DNA of 64,000 bases from Hyphomicrobiales bacterium (GTDB lineage Bacteria > Pseudomonadota > Alphaproteobacteria > Rhizobiales > Beijerinckiaceae): the NCBI GenBank assembly GCA_900470775.1, contig UCBZ01000010.1, positions 197,515-261,514 on the forward strand, written 5' to 3'. Made by a program: the position numbers and the translations under genes. Shown here piece after piece: positions 26,173 to 35,787 of the stretch (position 1 is the stretch's first letter; every line of letters starts with the position of its first letter). Below the pieces are notes generated by a model. The model was given only the letters and a program-made list of their open reading frames with translations, was not told where the DNA came from and did not search any database.

Positions 26173-26960
26173 AAACGCTCGATACGAGCCCGCCCGGCAT
26201 CAACTGGCCGGCGATCGCGGCGATCTACCGCTTCGAGATGGCCCGCACACTGCGCACGCCGTTGCAGAGCGTGGTCTCGCCGGTGCTTTCGACCTCGCTT
26301 TATTTCGTCGTCTTCGGCGCGGCCATCGGCTCGCGCATGCAGGCGATCGACGATGTTCAGTACGGCGCCTTCATCGTGCCGGGCCTGATCATGCTGACGC
26401 TGCTGACCCAGAGCATCGCCAACGCCTCCTTCGCGATCTATTTCCCGAAGTTCACCGGCACGATCTACGAACTGCTGTCCGCTCCCGTTGCCTGGTGGGA
26501 GGTGGTGATCGGCTATGTCGGCGCCGCCGCTACGAAATCGATCGTGCTCGGCCTGATCATCCTCCTGACGGCGACCTTCTTCGTGCCGCTGCGGATCGCG
26601 CATCCCGGCTTCATGCTGATGTTCCTGGTGCTGACGGCCATCACCTTCAGCCTGTTCGGCTTCATCATCGGCATCTGGGCCGACGGCTTCGAGAAGCTGC
26701 AGGTCATCCCGCTGCTGGTGGTGACGCCGCTCGCCTTCCTCGGCGGCTCGTTCTACTCGATCGAGATGTTGCCGCCGCTCTGGCGCACCGTCGCGTTGTT
26801 CAACCCGGTCGTCTACCTGATCAGCGGCTTCCGCTGGAGCTTCTTCGGCAAGGCCGATGTCGGCGTCGCCGTCAGCCTCGGCATGACGCTGGTCTTCCTC
26901 GCCGGCTGCATCGCCGCCGTCGCCTGGATCTTCCGGACCGGCTACAGACTCAAGAACTGA
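26169..26960 (+). CDS. ABC-2 type transporter permease (YadH-like)
   Basis: A 263-residue membrane protein with six helices and the ABC-2 signature. [31 protein letters not shown] forms the first amphipathic and transmembrane part. [34 protein letters not shown] near residues 190-225 is the diagnostic ABC-2 loop. The ATG overlaps the ATPase stop (ATGA). It probably exports a lipid, polysaccharide or drug. Confidence 0.92.
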
Positions 26961-26964
26961 GGCT

Positions 26965-28647
26965 CTAGGCCGCCTTCATATCGGCGAAAAAGGTCCCCAC
27001 TGCGGCGCGCAGCACCTGAGCCTCGCGCGCCAGGTTCTCGGCGGTCGACAGGGCCTGGTTCGCCGACTGCATCGCCGCCCGCGATGTCGAGGTCACATCC
27101 TCCATCTGCTGCGCGACGCTGGCTGTGCCGAAGGCGGTCGACTGGGCGCCGCTGGCGATCTCGGAGGTCGCCACCATCTGCTGGGCGGTCGCGCCTGCGA
27201 TGGCGACCGTGTGCTGGGCGACGTTGCCCATGACGCTGGCGATCGTCTCGATCGCCACCACGGCCGCTTGCGTCTCGCTCTCGAAGGCGGCGATCCGCTC
27301 CGCGATCTCGTCGGTCGCCTGGGCTGTCCGGCTCGCCAGCAGCTTGACCTCGCTAGCGACCACGGCGAAGCCGCGCCCGGCCTCGCCCGCACGCGCGGCC
27401 TCGATCGTCGCATTGAGCGCGAGCAGGTTGGTCTGCGCCGCGATGTCGCGGATGAGGCCGACGACCTTGGCAATTCGGCTCGCTGCTTCCGAGAGATTGG
27501 CGACGTTGCCGCTGGCTCGAATCGCATCGCTTGCAGCGGTCCTGACGACGCTGTCGGTCTCCCCGATTCGTTCCGCGATGTCAGCGATCGATTCAGACAG
27601 CTCCTCCGAGGCGGCGGCAATGGCGCGGACATTGTCGGAGGCGTCGAGAGCCGCTCCGCGCGCCTCGCTCGCCTGGGACGTCGCGGTCGTCGCGACCCCG
27701 CTCAGGCTGCGCGCCGTCTGCTCCATCTCGCTTGCGCTGGCGCGAACCGTTTGGAGGACGGAATCGATCCTGTCGTTGAAATCGGCGATCAACCGCTCTC
27801 GCCTGGCCTGGCGTTGCGCCCGGGCCGACTCGGCTGCGCCTTTGTCGGCTTCGAGTGCCTCGCGCGCCCGCGCATTGTCCCGGAAGACCTCCACCGACCG
27901 CGCCATGTCGCCGATTTCGTCGGAACGCGTAGCAGCGGCGATCATGTCCACGGCTTCGCCCTGCGCAAGGCGGCGCATGGTGTTCGAGAGCTGGCGCAGC
28001 GGCTTCAGCACGCGTCGATGCACGATCAGGAGCGTGATCGCGAGGCCGATGGTCATCGTGGCGAGGCCGCCGACGAGCTGCTGGCGAGCGCTGTCCTGCT
28101 GGAGCTTGTCCAGGCGACCGTCGATGACGTGACTGCCCACGTCGTTGCTCGCGGCGATCTGTTTCAGCGATTCACCGAGAGCCCGGCGGTTGTTGCGATT
28201 CGTCTCGTTGTTGCCCTGCTCGGCAGCGGCTTGCGGCCCGACTTCGCGCGCCAGGCGCACGGTTTCCCGGCGGAAGCGAATGAAGTCCTCGACCTGTTCC
28301 GCCATCGCCGTGAAGGCCGCAGTCTCATCGGCAGGGACCAGCGGCCGCCAGATTTCGAGGATTTCGCGCACATCCGCCAGGTCGTCCATCAGTCTCCTGG
28401 CGAACCCCTCCGTCTCGGCGGGGTCGCGGCTCATATAGATGCCGCGCGCCTCCATCACCACCGCGTTGACGGTGCCATTCAGCCGCTCCGCCATCAGGAC
28501 GCGCCGTGAGGCCGACTGCATCTCGTCGGTCATCGCCGCGTAGCGGCCGAGCGTTTCGACGCCGATGAGAATCGTGAAGACCGCAGCGAGCGCCAGGAAC
28601 GCCACGCTGGCAAAGATCTGGCTGGAAATCCTGCGCAGGGCGGCCAT
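26965..28647 (-). CDS. Methyl-accepting chemotaxis protein
   Basis: A 560-residue chemoreceptor. The first transmembrane helix is [20 protein letters not shown] at about residues 11-30. The periplasmic helical sensor domain (about 31-190) has a four-helix-bundle pattern. TM2 is [25 protein letters not shown] domain ([19 protein letters not shown]) follows. The signalling domain contains the conserved hairpin [20 protein letters not shown], near residue 410, and [15 protein letters not shown]. No CheB/CheR pentapeptide is seen at the C-terminus. It is a single gene, convergent with the ABC exporter. The ligand is unknown. Confidence 0.93.
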   Translation of the reverse strand: MAALRRISSQIFASVAFLALAAVFTILIGVETLGRYAAMTDEMQSASRRVLMAERLNGTVNAVVMEARGIYMSRDPAETEGFARRLMDDLADVREILEIWRPLVPADETAAFTAMAEQVEDFIRFRRETVRLAREVGPQAAAEQGNNETNRNNRRALGESLKQIAASNDVGSHVIDGRLDKLQQDSARQQLVGGLATMTIGLAITLLIVHRRVLKPLRQLSNTMRRLAQGEAVDMIAAATRSDEIGDMARSVEVFRDNARAREALEADKGAAESARAQRQARRERLIADFNDRIDSVLQTVRASASEMEQTARSLSGVATTATSQASEARGAALDASDNVRAIAAASEELSESIADIAERIGETDSVVRTAASDAIRASGNVANLSEAASRIAKVVGLIRDIAAQTNLLALNATIEAARAGEAGRGFAVVASEVKLLASRTAQATDEIAERIAAFESETQAAVVAIETIASVMGNVAQHTVAIAGATAQQMVATSEIASGAQSTAFGTASVAQQMEDVTSTSRAAMQSANQALSTAENLAREAQVLRAAVGTFFADMKAA

Positions 28648-28795
28648 CGCTGGAAGCTGTCTTTCGCTCGTAAGGCCGGCGCGCAAGGCAACCTGCAAGC
28701 GGCAAGATGAACGAGAATGATTAATCCGCCGTAATTGCCGGGCATTCCGGCAGGCTGATTGACTTCGCCGGCCTCATCCTGTTCTCACAACCGCC

Positions 28796-30436
28796 ATGAC
28801 CTCCCACACCGACATGACCGACAGCCAGACCCTCGACGCGTCCGCGGCGACCGCCGCCCCGCATGCGCGCCGCCGCACCTTCGCGATCATCTCGCATCCC
28901 GACGCCGGCAAGACCACGCTGACCGAGAAGCTGCTGTATTTCGGCGGCGCGATTCAGCTCGCCGGCGAAGTGCGCGCCAAGGCCGGCCGCCGCCAGACCT
29001 CGTCCGACTGGATGAAGATCGAGCGCCAGCGCGGCATCTCGGTCGTCACCTCCGTGATGACCTTCGAATATGGCGGCCACGTCTTCAACCTGTTGGACAC
29101 GCCGGGCCACGAGGATTTCTCCGAGGACACCTACCGCACCCTGACGGCGGTCGATTCGGCCGTGATGGTGATCGACGCGGCCAAAGGCATCGAGGCGCGC
29201 ACCAAGAAGCTCTTCGAGGTCTGCCGGCTCAGAGACATCCCGATCGTCACCTTCATCAACAAGGTCGACCGCGAGACCCGCGACCTGTTCGACCTGATCA
29301 ACGAGATCGAAACGACGCTGGCGCTCGACGTTGCGCCGATGACCTGGCCGGTCGGGCGCGGGCGCGAATTCGTCGGCACCTATGATCTCAAGGCCAACAC
29401 CTTCCGCCGCAACCAGAAGGGCGACGAGAGCGCGCAGGATCTCGCCGTCTCCGGCCCCGACGACAAGCTCTTCGACGAACTTCTCCCCCATGGCGCGGCC
29501 GAGACCTGGCGCGAGGAGGTCTTCCTCGCCGCCGAGGGGCTGAAGCCCTTCGACCTGCAATCCTTCCGCGAGGGTCATCTGACGCCGCTCTATTTCGGCG
29601 CGGCTTTGCGCGACTACGGCGTGCGCGACCTGATCGATGCGCTGGGCGCCCTCGCGCCCAGTCCGCGCGCCCAGACCGCCGACAAGCGCACGATCGAGGC
29701 CGGCGAGCCGAAGATGACCGGCTTCGTCTTCAAGATCCAGGCAAACATGGACCCCAACCACCGCGACCGCATCGCCTTCATGCGCGTCTGCTCGGGCAAG
29801 CTTTCGCGCGGCATGAAGGCCAAGCTGGTGCGCACCGGCAAGCCGATGCCGCTGAACGCGCCGCAGTTCTTCTTCGCCCGCGACCGCTCGATCGCCGAGG
29901 AAGCCTTTGCCGGCGACATCGTCGGCCTGCCCAACCACGGCACGCTTCGCATCGGCGATACGCTGACAGAGGGCGAGGACGTAGTCTTCAAGGGCGTGCC
30001 GAGCTTCGCGCCGGAAATCCTGCGCCGCGTCAAATTGAAGGACGCGATGAAGGCCAAGAAACTGCGCGAGGCGCTGCAGCAGATGGCCGAGGAAGGCGTC
30101 GTCCAGATCTTCCTGCCCCATGACGGCGCGCCCGCCATCGTCGGCGTCGTCGGCGCACTGCAGCTCGACGTGCTCAAGGAGCGCATGGACGTCGAATATT
30201 CGCTCCCCGTCGATTTCGAGCCCTGCCAGTTCTCGATCGCGCGCTGGGTCTCGAGCGACGACAAGCTCGCCTTGCAGAAATTCGTCGGGCTCAAACCCTC
30301 ATCGATGGCCGACGACCTCGACGGCGACCCGGTCTTCATGGCCTCCAGCCAGTTTACGCTAAAATACGACGCCGAGCGCGCACCGGAGGTCACCTTCTCC
30401 GACATCAAGGACTACCAGAAGGTCGCCAAGGCCTGA
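28796..30436 (+). CDS. prfC: Peptide chain release factor 3
   Basis: A 546-residue translational GTPase that recycles RF1/RF2. The P-loop SHPDAGKTTL is at residues 33-42. TSSDWMKIERQRGISVVTSV is the switch I region. Switch II is DTPGHEDF and the base-binding motif is NKVD. Domain II follows (KMTGFVFKIQANMD), then the C-terminal domain (FEPCQFSIARWV). The length is close to E. coli RF3 (529). The N-terminal 25 residues are poorly conserved; a second ATG (28814) could also serve. It is divergent from the chemoreceptor gene. Confidence 0.95.
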   Translation: MTSHTDMTDSQTLDASAATAAPHARRRTFAIISHPDAGKTTLTEKLLYFGGAIQLAGEVRAKAGRRQTSSDWMKIERQRGISVVTSVMTFEYGGHVFNLLDTPGHEDFSEDTYRTLTAVDSAVMVIDAAKGIEARTKKLFEVCRLRDIPIVTFINKVDRETRDLFDLINEIETTLALDVAPMTWPVGRGREFVGTYDLKANTFRRNQKGDESAQDLAVSGPDDKLFDELLPHGAAETWREEVFLAAEGLKPFDLQSFREGHLTPLYFGAALRDYGVRDLIDALGALAPSPRAQTADKRTIEAGEPKMTGFVFKIQANMDPNHRDRIAFMRVCSGKLSRGMKAKLVRTGKPMPLNAPQFFFARDRSIAEEAFAGDIVGLPNHGTLRIGDTLTEGEDVVFKGVPSFAPEILRRVKLKDAMKAKKLREALQQMAEEGVVQIFLPHDGAPAIVGVVGALQLDVLKERMDVEYSLPVDFEPCQFSIARWVSSDDKLALQKFVGLKPSSMADDLDGDPVFMASSQFTLKYDAERAPEVTFSDIKDYQKVAKA

Positions 30437-30594
30437 GCGGGGCGATTCGACTGTGACGTGAATGGCACAGGTCGGCCCCGGCTCCGTCACGTTTGATCTC
30501 GATCAAATCAGTGCGGACGCGATTGCGGCTGTTGAGGACATGAGCTGCGGGCGCGCCCTCGCGCATCGCGCTCTCGATCCTTGGGGGCTCCGCC

Positions 30595-31281
30595 ATGTCA
30601 CGCACCATCCGTCTTTCCGTCTGCGCCGCGCTGCTTGCCGGCACGGCCCTGACGCCAGCACAGGCCGCCGACCTGCCGTCTGCCAAGACGGCGCCGCTTG
30701 CGCCGATCATGACCCAGTGGAGCCCGTGGATGATCCGCGGCCGCGCCCTCTTCGTCATCCCGCAGGAGAGCGCCAAGCTCAAGCTCGGCGGCGCGCCGAT
30801 CGTCGGCGGCGACGTGAACATTTCGAACTCCGTCGTCCCCGAACTCGACATCAGCTACTTCTTCACCCAGAACATTGCCGTCGAGCTCGTCCTCGGCGTG
30901 ACCCCGCATAATGTGAAGGGCGCCGGCACGCTCGCAGGCGCCCGCATCGGTTCTGCCTGGCTGCTGCCGCCGACCCTGATGCTGCAGTACCACTTCACCG
31001 GTCTCGGCGCCTTCAAGCCTTATGTCGGCGCCGGCGTGAACTACACCGTCTTCTTCAACGAGAAGGCCAAGGGCGGCTTCACCAGCTTCGACCTGAAGGA
31101 CAGCTTCGGCCTCGCCTTGCAGGTCGGCGTCGATTACATGATCGACAAGCACTGGGGTATCAACTTCGACGTGAAGAAGATCTTCCTCGAACCCAAGGTC
31201 AAGGTGAACAACGGCCTCATCTCAGGTAAGGTCAAGATCGACCCCTGGTTGATCGGCACGGGCATCACCTATCGCTTCTGA
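30595..31281 (+). CDS. OmpW-family outer membrane protein
   Basis: A 228-residue outer-membrane beta-barrel. A signal peptide (MSRTIRLSVCAALLAGTALT to AQA) is followed by WSPWMIRGRALFVIPQESAKL. VVPELDISYFFTQNIAVELVLG and LLPPTLMLQYHF are typical OmpW/AlkL strands, and the C-terminal strand ends WLIGTGITYRF with a terminal Phe for barrel assembly. It is thought to pass small hydrophobic molecules. A short copy of the palindromic repeat lies 13 bases downstream and may end transcription. Confidence 0.93.
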   Translation: MSRTIRLSVCAALLAGTALTPAQAADLPSAKTAPLAPIMTQWSPWMIRGRALFVIPQESAKLKLGGAPIVGGDVNISNSVVPELDISYFFTQNIAVELVLGVTPHNVKGAGTLAGARIGSAWLLPPTLMLQYHFTGLGAFKPYVGAGVNYTVFFNEKAKGGFTSFDLKDSFGLALQVGVDYMIDKHWGINFDVKKIFLEPKVKVNNGLISGKVKIDPWLIGTGITYRF

Positions 31282-31293
31282 GGCCATTTTCAA

Positions 31294-31334
31294 CGTCATT
31301 CCGGGCATCGCGAAGAGATGAGCCCGGAATGACG
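31294..31334. repeat. Short palindromic repeat (single-arm form)
   Basis: CGTCATTCCGGGC (31294-31306) and GCCCGGAATGACG (31322-31334) form a perfect 13-bp inverted repeat with a 15-base loop. It carries only the outer arms of the clover-type repeat. It lies between the convergent ompW and lrp genes and may act as a terminator for both. Confidence 0.85.
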
Positions 31335-31357
31335 ATGCGGCTCCAGGCCGCCTCCTC

Positions 31358-31831
31358 TCAAATTTCCGCGAAGCCGAGCGGAATCGCGGTGGTGGACTTC
31401 AATTCCTCCATCGCAAACATCGAGGTCACGTCGTTGAGATCGATCCGCGAGATCAGCTTCTTGTAGAGCGCGTCATAGGCCGCGATGTCCGACACGCAGG
31501 CCTTGAGCAGATAGTCGATCTCGCCGCTCATCCGGTAGAAATCGACGATCTCCGGCAAATCATGCACGGCGGCGTGGAAGCGCTCGAGCCACTCCATCGA
31601 GTGGCGCGCCGTCTTGACCGCGATGAACACGGTGACGCCGGCCTGGAGCTTGGCCCGGTCGAGCAGGGCGACGCGCTTGCGGATATAACCCGCCGCTTCG
31701 AGCTTCTGCACCCGCCGCCAGCACGGCGTCGCCGACAGCCCGACCGTCTCTGCCAGCTCCGCCAGCGGCAGGCTCGCATCCTCCTGCAGCCGGGCGAGGA
31801 TACGCAGATCGAAGGCGTCGAGCTTGGCCAT
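31358..31831 (-). CDS. Lrp/AsnC-family transcriptional regulator
   Basis: 157 residues. The N-terminal helix-turn-helix spans DAFDLRILARLQEDASLPLAELAETVGLSATPCWRRVQKL (about residues 5-44), followed by the RAM/effector domain (VTVFIAVKTARHSMEWLERF). The start at 31831 has GGGAGG 6 bases upstream; an alternative upstream start gives an unrelated leader. It is divergent from the cysteine dioxygenase gene, and such pairs are often local sensors of cysteine or another amino acid; the inducer is inferred. Confidence 0.93.
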   Translation of the reverse strand: MAKLDAFDLRILARLQEDASLPLAELAETVGLSATPCWRRVQKLEAAGYIRKRVALLDRAKLQAGVTVFIAVKTARHSMEWLERFHAAVHDLPEIVDFYRMSGEIDYLLKACVSDIAAYDALYKKLISRIDLNDVTSMFAMEELKSTTAIPLGFAEI

Positions 31832-32015
31832 GACGCCTCCCACGATTCGAAAACAATCACGCGCACGACAACGCAAGCGCGCGATAATTTTCTAACTTTC
31901 TCGACGAACTTGGCAACAGATTTCGCGTCACGCCGGTTCCGCCGCGAGATCGCAAACCGCTTTCGCCGTCATCCTGTACCATTGGTTCTGTCGAATGATC
32001 GGGACGGGGAATGGC

Positions 32016-32537
32016 ATGCAGGGGTATTTGAACGAGGAGCGGCGCGGCGCCGTCCTGCGCAGCCTGCGGACGCATGAGGGCACGCTCTCGCGCGATTATC
32101 TCGCCGCCGCCCGCAGCGTCCTGCGCGAACTCGTCGCGATGCCCGATCTCGTCCAGCGCCTGCCGCTGGAGCGCAAGCCCGGCGCCTACACCCGCAACCT
32201 TCTCGCCGGCAACGACGCCGTGAGCGTCTGGGCGATCGTCTGGGCGGAAGGCGCGACCACCTGCATCCACGACCATCACTGCTCCTGCTGTTTCGGCATG
32301 GTCACCGGCGCGATCACTGAGACCTGGTATCGCGCCATCGACGCGACCCGCGCCGTTCCGACCGAGGAGCAGGAGCGCCAGGCCGGCTACGTCGCCTGCA
32401 TGCTGCCCTCGGGCCCCAACATCCACCGCATGCGCAATCTCGGCACCGGCGACGCCATCTCGATCCACATCTACGGCTTCGACCATGAGGCCCACGCCTC
32501 CTCGATCGAGACGCAATACACCGCCGTCGGCGGCTGA
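32016..32537 (+). CDS. Cysteine dioxygenase family protein
   Basis: About 173 residues of a cupin-type thiol dioxygenase. Metal ligands are in CIHDHHCSCCFGMVTG (HxH, about residues 88-90) and in SIHIYGFD (His near 154). A Cys-rich stretch sits next to the metal site. The family oxidises cysteine or 3-mercaptopropionate to a sulfinic acid. ATG 32016 is preferred because GGGGA lies 5 bases upstream; ATG 31995 has none. The gene is divergent from an Lrp-type regulator gene. Whether the thiol is cysteine or mercaptopropionate is not decided. Confidence 0.83.
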   Translation: MQGYLNEERRGAVLRSLRTHEGTLSRDYLAAARSVLRELVAMPDLVQRLPLERKPGAYTRNLLAGNDAVSVWAIVWAEGATTCIHDHHCSCCFGMVTGAITETWYRAIDATRAVPTEEQERQAGYVACMLPSGPNIHRMRNLGTGDAISIHIYGFDHEAHASSIETQYTAVGG

Positions 32538-32627
32538 AACGGCCCAAAGACCGGGGACAGGCGTCAGCGCTTATCCCCGCATCTCCGCCCGCCGCGATGA
32601 TGGCCTCCTTTTCAGGAGGAGCCATCC

Positions 32628-33215
32628 ATGTCGATGCGCGGAACCGGGGCGCCGGCAGCGCCCGTCACGTCACCAAGCCCACTCGCCGTAACCGAAGCGC
32701 GCCTCAAGCGACTGGTGCCGTCCGGCAAGCCCGCGATCATGGCGCCGATCGAGGAGAGCTTCGATCGGCTTGCTCCGCGCTACGACATCACCACGCGCCT
32801 GCGCCTCTGCCATTTCCTCGCCCAGGCGGCGCATGAGAGCGACGGCTTCCGCACGCTCACGGAATATGGCGGCCCGACCTATTTCAAGCGCTATGACAGC
32901 CGCCGCGATCTCGGCAATACCACACCGGGCGATGGCGCCCGCTATCATGGCCGCGGCATCTTCCAGCTGACGGGCCGCTTCAACTACCGTCGCTTCGGCG
33001 CGCTGATCGGCGTCGATCTCGAAGCCGACCCCGATCGCGCGATGGAACCGGCGATCTCGCTGGCGATCGCCTTCGCCTATTGGCGCGAGCGCGAGATCAA
33101 CGCAGCCGCCGATGCCGACGACGTCGCGCGGGTGACGAAGCTGATCAATGGCGGCCGCACCGGGCTGGCCGACCGCACACGGCTGCTGGCGGCGGCGAAG
33201 GGGATTTGGGTTTGA
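32628..33215 (+). CDS. Glycoside hydrolase family 19 (chitinase/lysozyme-like)
   Basis: 195 residues with the GH19 catalytic domain from about residue 25. The first catalytic Glu lies in AQAAHESDGFRTLTE, the central strand in YHGRGIFQLTGRFNY, and the substrate cleft in TKLINGGRTGL. The first 20 residues are Pro/Ser/Thr-rich and do not form a signal peptide. Stand-alone GH19 proteins of this size are often endolysins or peptidoglycan hydrolases from phages or effector systems, but no holin, phage or secretion gene is nearby. The ribosome site AGGAGGAG is very strong. Confidence 0.85.
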   Translation: MSMRGTGAPAAPVTSPSPLAVTEARLKRLVPSGKPAIMAPIEESFDRLAPRYDITTRLRLCHFLAQAAHESDGFRTLTEYGGPTYFKRYDSRRDLGNTTPGDGARYHGRGIFQLTGRFNYRRFGALIGVDLEADPDRAMEPAISLAIAFAYWREREINAAADADDVARVTKLINGGRTGLADRTRLLAAAKGIWV

Positions 33216-33223
33216 CCTAGGGC

Positions 33224-33315
33224 CGTCATTCTCGGGCGGAGCGAAGCGCAGACCCGAGAATCTCAAGACCAGCTAGCTGGTTTCCGAGATGCTCGGGTCA
33301 AGCCCGAGCATGACG
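33224..33315. repeat. Diverged palindromic repeat between convergent genes
   Basis: CGTCATTCTCGGGC (33224-33237) and GCCCGAGCATGACG (33302-33315) pair with one mismatch. Inside, CCCGAGAATCTCAAGACC and a TAGCTGGTTTCCGAGATG segment form further weak arms. It is related to, but clearly diverged from, the other copies. Confidence 0.8.
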
Positions 33316-33326
33316 TTCCTGATGCC

Positions 33327-34481
33327 CTATGCATGCCCCGCCTTCAGCGCCTGGTCGAGATCGGCATAAAGGTCCCCGATATCCTCGATGCCGGTGGAGA
33401 GCCGCAGCAGATCCGGCGGACAGGGCGAGCCGGCGCCCTCGATCGAGGCCCGATGCTCGATCAGGCTCTCGACGCCGCCCAGCGAGGTCGCGCGCTTGTA
33501 GAGTTCGACATGGGCTGCCGCCTTCACCGCCGCCGCCTCGCCGCCGACGACCTGCACCGACAGCATGAAGCCGAAACCGCCTTCCATCTGGCGCGCCGCG
33601 ATGTCGTGGCCGGGATGCTGCGGCAGGCCGGGATAGAGCACACGGGCCACCAGCGGATGGGCCGAGAGGCGCTGCGCCAGCGTCATCGCCGAGGCGCTCT
33701 GGCGCTCCTGCCGGACATGGAGCGTGCGCATGCCGCGCATCAGCAGATAGGCCTCGAACGGCCCGAGAATCCCGCCCTGCCCCTTGCGCACGGTCTTGAT
33801 GCGGTTCCAGAACTCGTCGTCCTCGCGGGCGCAAAGCGCACCGGCGACCACGTCGGAATGGCCGTTCAGCACCTTGGTCGCGGCATGCATGACGATGTCG
33901 GCGCCGAGCAGCAGCGGGCGCGTATGCACCGGCGAGGCGCAGGTCGAATCGACCGCGAGCTTCGCGCCGGCCTTGTGGGCGATCTCGGCGGCGCCGGCGA
34001 TGTCGGTGATCGTCCAGAGCGGGTTTGAGGGCGTCTCGGCCCAGACCAGCTTGGTCTGGCCGGGCTTCATCGCGGCAGCTAGCGCAGTCAGATCGTCGGT
34101 CTCGACGAAGTCGATCACCAGACCCCAGCGCGTTGCTTCGGTGAGAAGCCAGGAGCGCAGGGCCCAGTACATCACTTTGGAGGCGACGACATGGTCGCCC
34201 GGCGACAGCGCCTGGAAGACGGCGGTCGCCGCCGCCATCCCTGAGCCGAACAGCAGCGCGCCGGCCTTGGCCTGCTCCAGCATGGCGAGCACGCTCTCGG
34301 CCTCGCGCGTCGTCTCGTTGTCGGGCCGGCCATAGATGAAGCCGCCGGAATAGCCATTGTCCTCGTCGCGGATATAGGTTGTCGAGATATGGATCGGCGG
34401 CACGACGCCCTTGGTCGTCGGATCGATCTTGCCCATCGCCTGAGCGGCGAGGCTGCGCGGGCTCCAATTCTTGCTGCTCAT
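33327..34481 (-). CDS. Cystathionine beta-lyase-type PLP-dependent enzyme (Cys/Met metabolism)
   Basis: A 384-residue fold-type I PLP enzyme. YGRPDNETTREAESVLAMLE is the conserved N-terminal substrate loop, and LFGSGMAAATAVF the cofactor-stacking region. The Schiff-base Lys lies in HAATKVLNGHSDVVAG (about residue 205). The C-terminus has GGFGFMLSVQV and HRASIEGAGS. The family includes cystathionine beta-lyase, gamma-synthase and methionine gamma-lyase, and the sequence alone does not decide. It is divergent from an Lrp-type regulator gene, which probably controls it. Confidence 0.9.
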   Translation of the reverse strand: MSSKNWSPRSLAAQAMGKIDPTTKGVVPPIHISTTYIRDEDNGYSGGFIYGRPDNETTREAESVLAMLEQAKAGALLFGSGMAAATAVFQALSPGDHVVASKVMYWALRSWLLTEATRWGLVIDFVETDDLTALAAAMKPGQTKLVWAETPSNPLWTITDIAGAAEIAHKAGAKLAVDSTCASPVHTRPLLLGADIVMHAATKVLNGHSDVVAGALCAREDDEFWNRIKTVRKGQGGILGPFEAYLLMRGMRTLHVRQERQSASAMTLAQRLSAHPLVARVLYPGLPQHPGHDIAARQMEGGFGFMLSVQVVGGEAAAVKAAAHVELYKRATSLGGVESLIEHRASIEGAGSPCPPDLLRLSTGIEDIGDLYADLDQALKAGHA

Positions 34482-34617
34482 GATCTCTCCAAATTGTCCT
34501 TGCCGGGTACGGCCATACCTCCTGCACGAGCGACCCTGCGCACTCTAGCGAAGGGCAGCGATTTTAATTGGCGTTTTTCACCGGAAGGCGACTATTTTCG
34601 CCACGGAGAAAATTAAC

Positions 34618-35124
34618 GTGACGAAAATCGCCACCCTCGACCGTTTCGATCATGCGCTGCTGGCGGAAGTCCAGCGCGACAACCAGACTCCCGCGCGCAT
34701 CCTGGCGGAGCGAGTCGGGTTGTCGCAAAGCGCGGTGCTGCGCCGCCTGCGCCGGTTGCGCGCCGAGAAGATCATCACCGCCGATGTCTCGATCGTGAAC
34801 CCGGCGGTGCTCGGCGTACCCGTCACGATCCATGTGCTTGTTTCGCTCGTGCGGGGATCGCAGCTCGCCGACGAATTCGCGCGCAAGCTCGGAGGGCGGG
34901 CCGAGATCCGGCAGGCGTCCTATGTCACCGGAGGCGCCGATTTCGTCCTCCAACTTCAGGTCGAGAGCATGGAAGCCTATGCGGCCTTCGCCCGCGAGAT
35001 CTTTCACGACGACCCGAACGTTTCGTCCTTCTACACCTATGTCGCCATGCGCGAGGTGGTCGGGCCAAGGCAGAATGGCCGGGTGCGCGCCACCGCGGTG
35101 GTCCGCCCTGGACGGCGCAACTGA
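34618..35124 (+). CDS. Lrp/AsnC-family transcriptional regulator
   Basis: 168 residues from a GTG start at 34618. The N-terminal helix-turn-helix is LDRFDHALLAEVQRDNQTPARILAERVGLSQSAVLRRLRRL (about residues 7-47). The effector domain includes VTIHVLVSLVRGSQLADEF and VTGGADFVLQLQV. The gene is divergent from the PLP-dependent lyase gene across a 136-bp gap, a classic arrangement for Lrp-family regulation of amino acid degradation. Confidence 0.92.
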   Translation: MTKIATLDRFDHALLAEVQRDNQTPARILAERVGLSQSAVLRRLRRLRAEKIITADVSIVNPAVLGVPVTIHVLVSLVRGSQLADEFARKLGGRAEIRQASYVTGGADFVLQLQVESMEAYAAFAREIFHDDPNVSSFYTYVAMREVVGPRQNGRVRATAVVRPGRRN

Positions 35125-35270
35125 GCCGCGTGCCCAAGGCCGGCGTACTCAAGTCGTCCCCCGATCTCGGGAAAAGTTCCATGTCCGAAAGGCCTCTCGT
35201 CCGGAGCCCCGCAACGCAGGCACCACCTGCCAGTCTTGCCGGCCAATCGCACCGGCATCATCTTCAGAAC

Positions 35271-35771
35271 ATGAACACACTCCCGAAACAGCCGTCCGAA
35301 CGCCGCTCTTCGCTCTGGGTGGCGCTGACAATTGCAATTCTACCCGTCGTCGCGGCATCGCTACTGGGCAGCGCGGCCACGGTCCCGCAGATCCCCGGCT
35401 GGTATGCGAGCCTCGCCAAACCGCCTTTCAATCCGCCGAACTGGATTTTCGCGCCGGTCTGGACGACGCTTTTCGCAATGATGGCCTATGCCGTCTTTCG
35501 CATCCTGCGCCAGCCGCTGGAGAAGCGTGGCGCGCTCGTCGCCTATCACGTCCAGCTCGCGCTCAACCTGCTCTGGTCCTGCGTCTTCTTCGGGCTGAAC
35601 AACCCGCTCGGCGGCATCCTCGTCATCCTGCCGCTGCTGGCGATGATTCTCGCCACGATCGCGGCCTTCGGCCGGATCGATCGAATTTCAGCCTGGCTAC
35701 TCTGGCCGTATCTCGCCTGGGTCTCGTTCGCGACCCTGCTCAACGCCTCGATCTGGTGGCTGAACCGCTGA
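35271..35771 (+). CDS. tspO: TspO/MBR family (tryptophan-rich sensory protein)
   Basis: A 166-residue five-helix membrane protein. The family motif WYASLAKPPFNPPNWIFAPVWT is at about residues 44-65, with further conserved Trp residues in the following helices (LNLLWSCVFFGL, NASIWWLNR). In photosynthetic alphaproteobacteria TspO binds porphyrins and tunes tetrapyrrole-related expression; its role here is inferred from the family. ATG 35271 gives a normal length; upstream in-frame ATGs would add 47 non-conserved residues. Confidence 0.92.
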   Translation: MNTLPKQPSERRSSLWVALTIAILPVVAASLLGSAATVPQIPGWYASLAKPPFNPPNWIFAPVWTTLFAMMAYAVFRILRQPLEKRGALVAYHVQLALNLLWSCVFFGLNNPLGGILVILPLLAMILATIAAFGRIDRISAWLLWPYLAWVSFATLLNASIWWLNR

Positions 35772-35787
35772 CACCGGCCACCTGGGC

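Noticed and set aside
32628..33215. GH19 gene as evidence of a prophage
   Set aside because: Flanking genes are ordinary chromosomal genes and no other phage gene is present.
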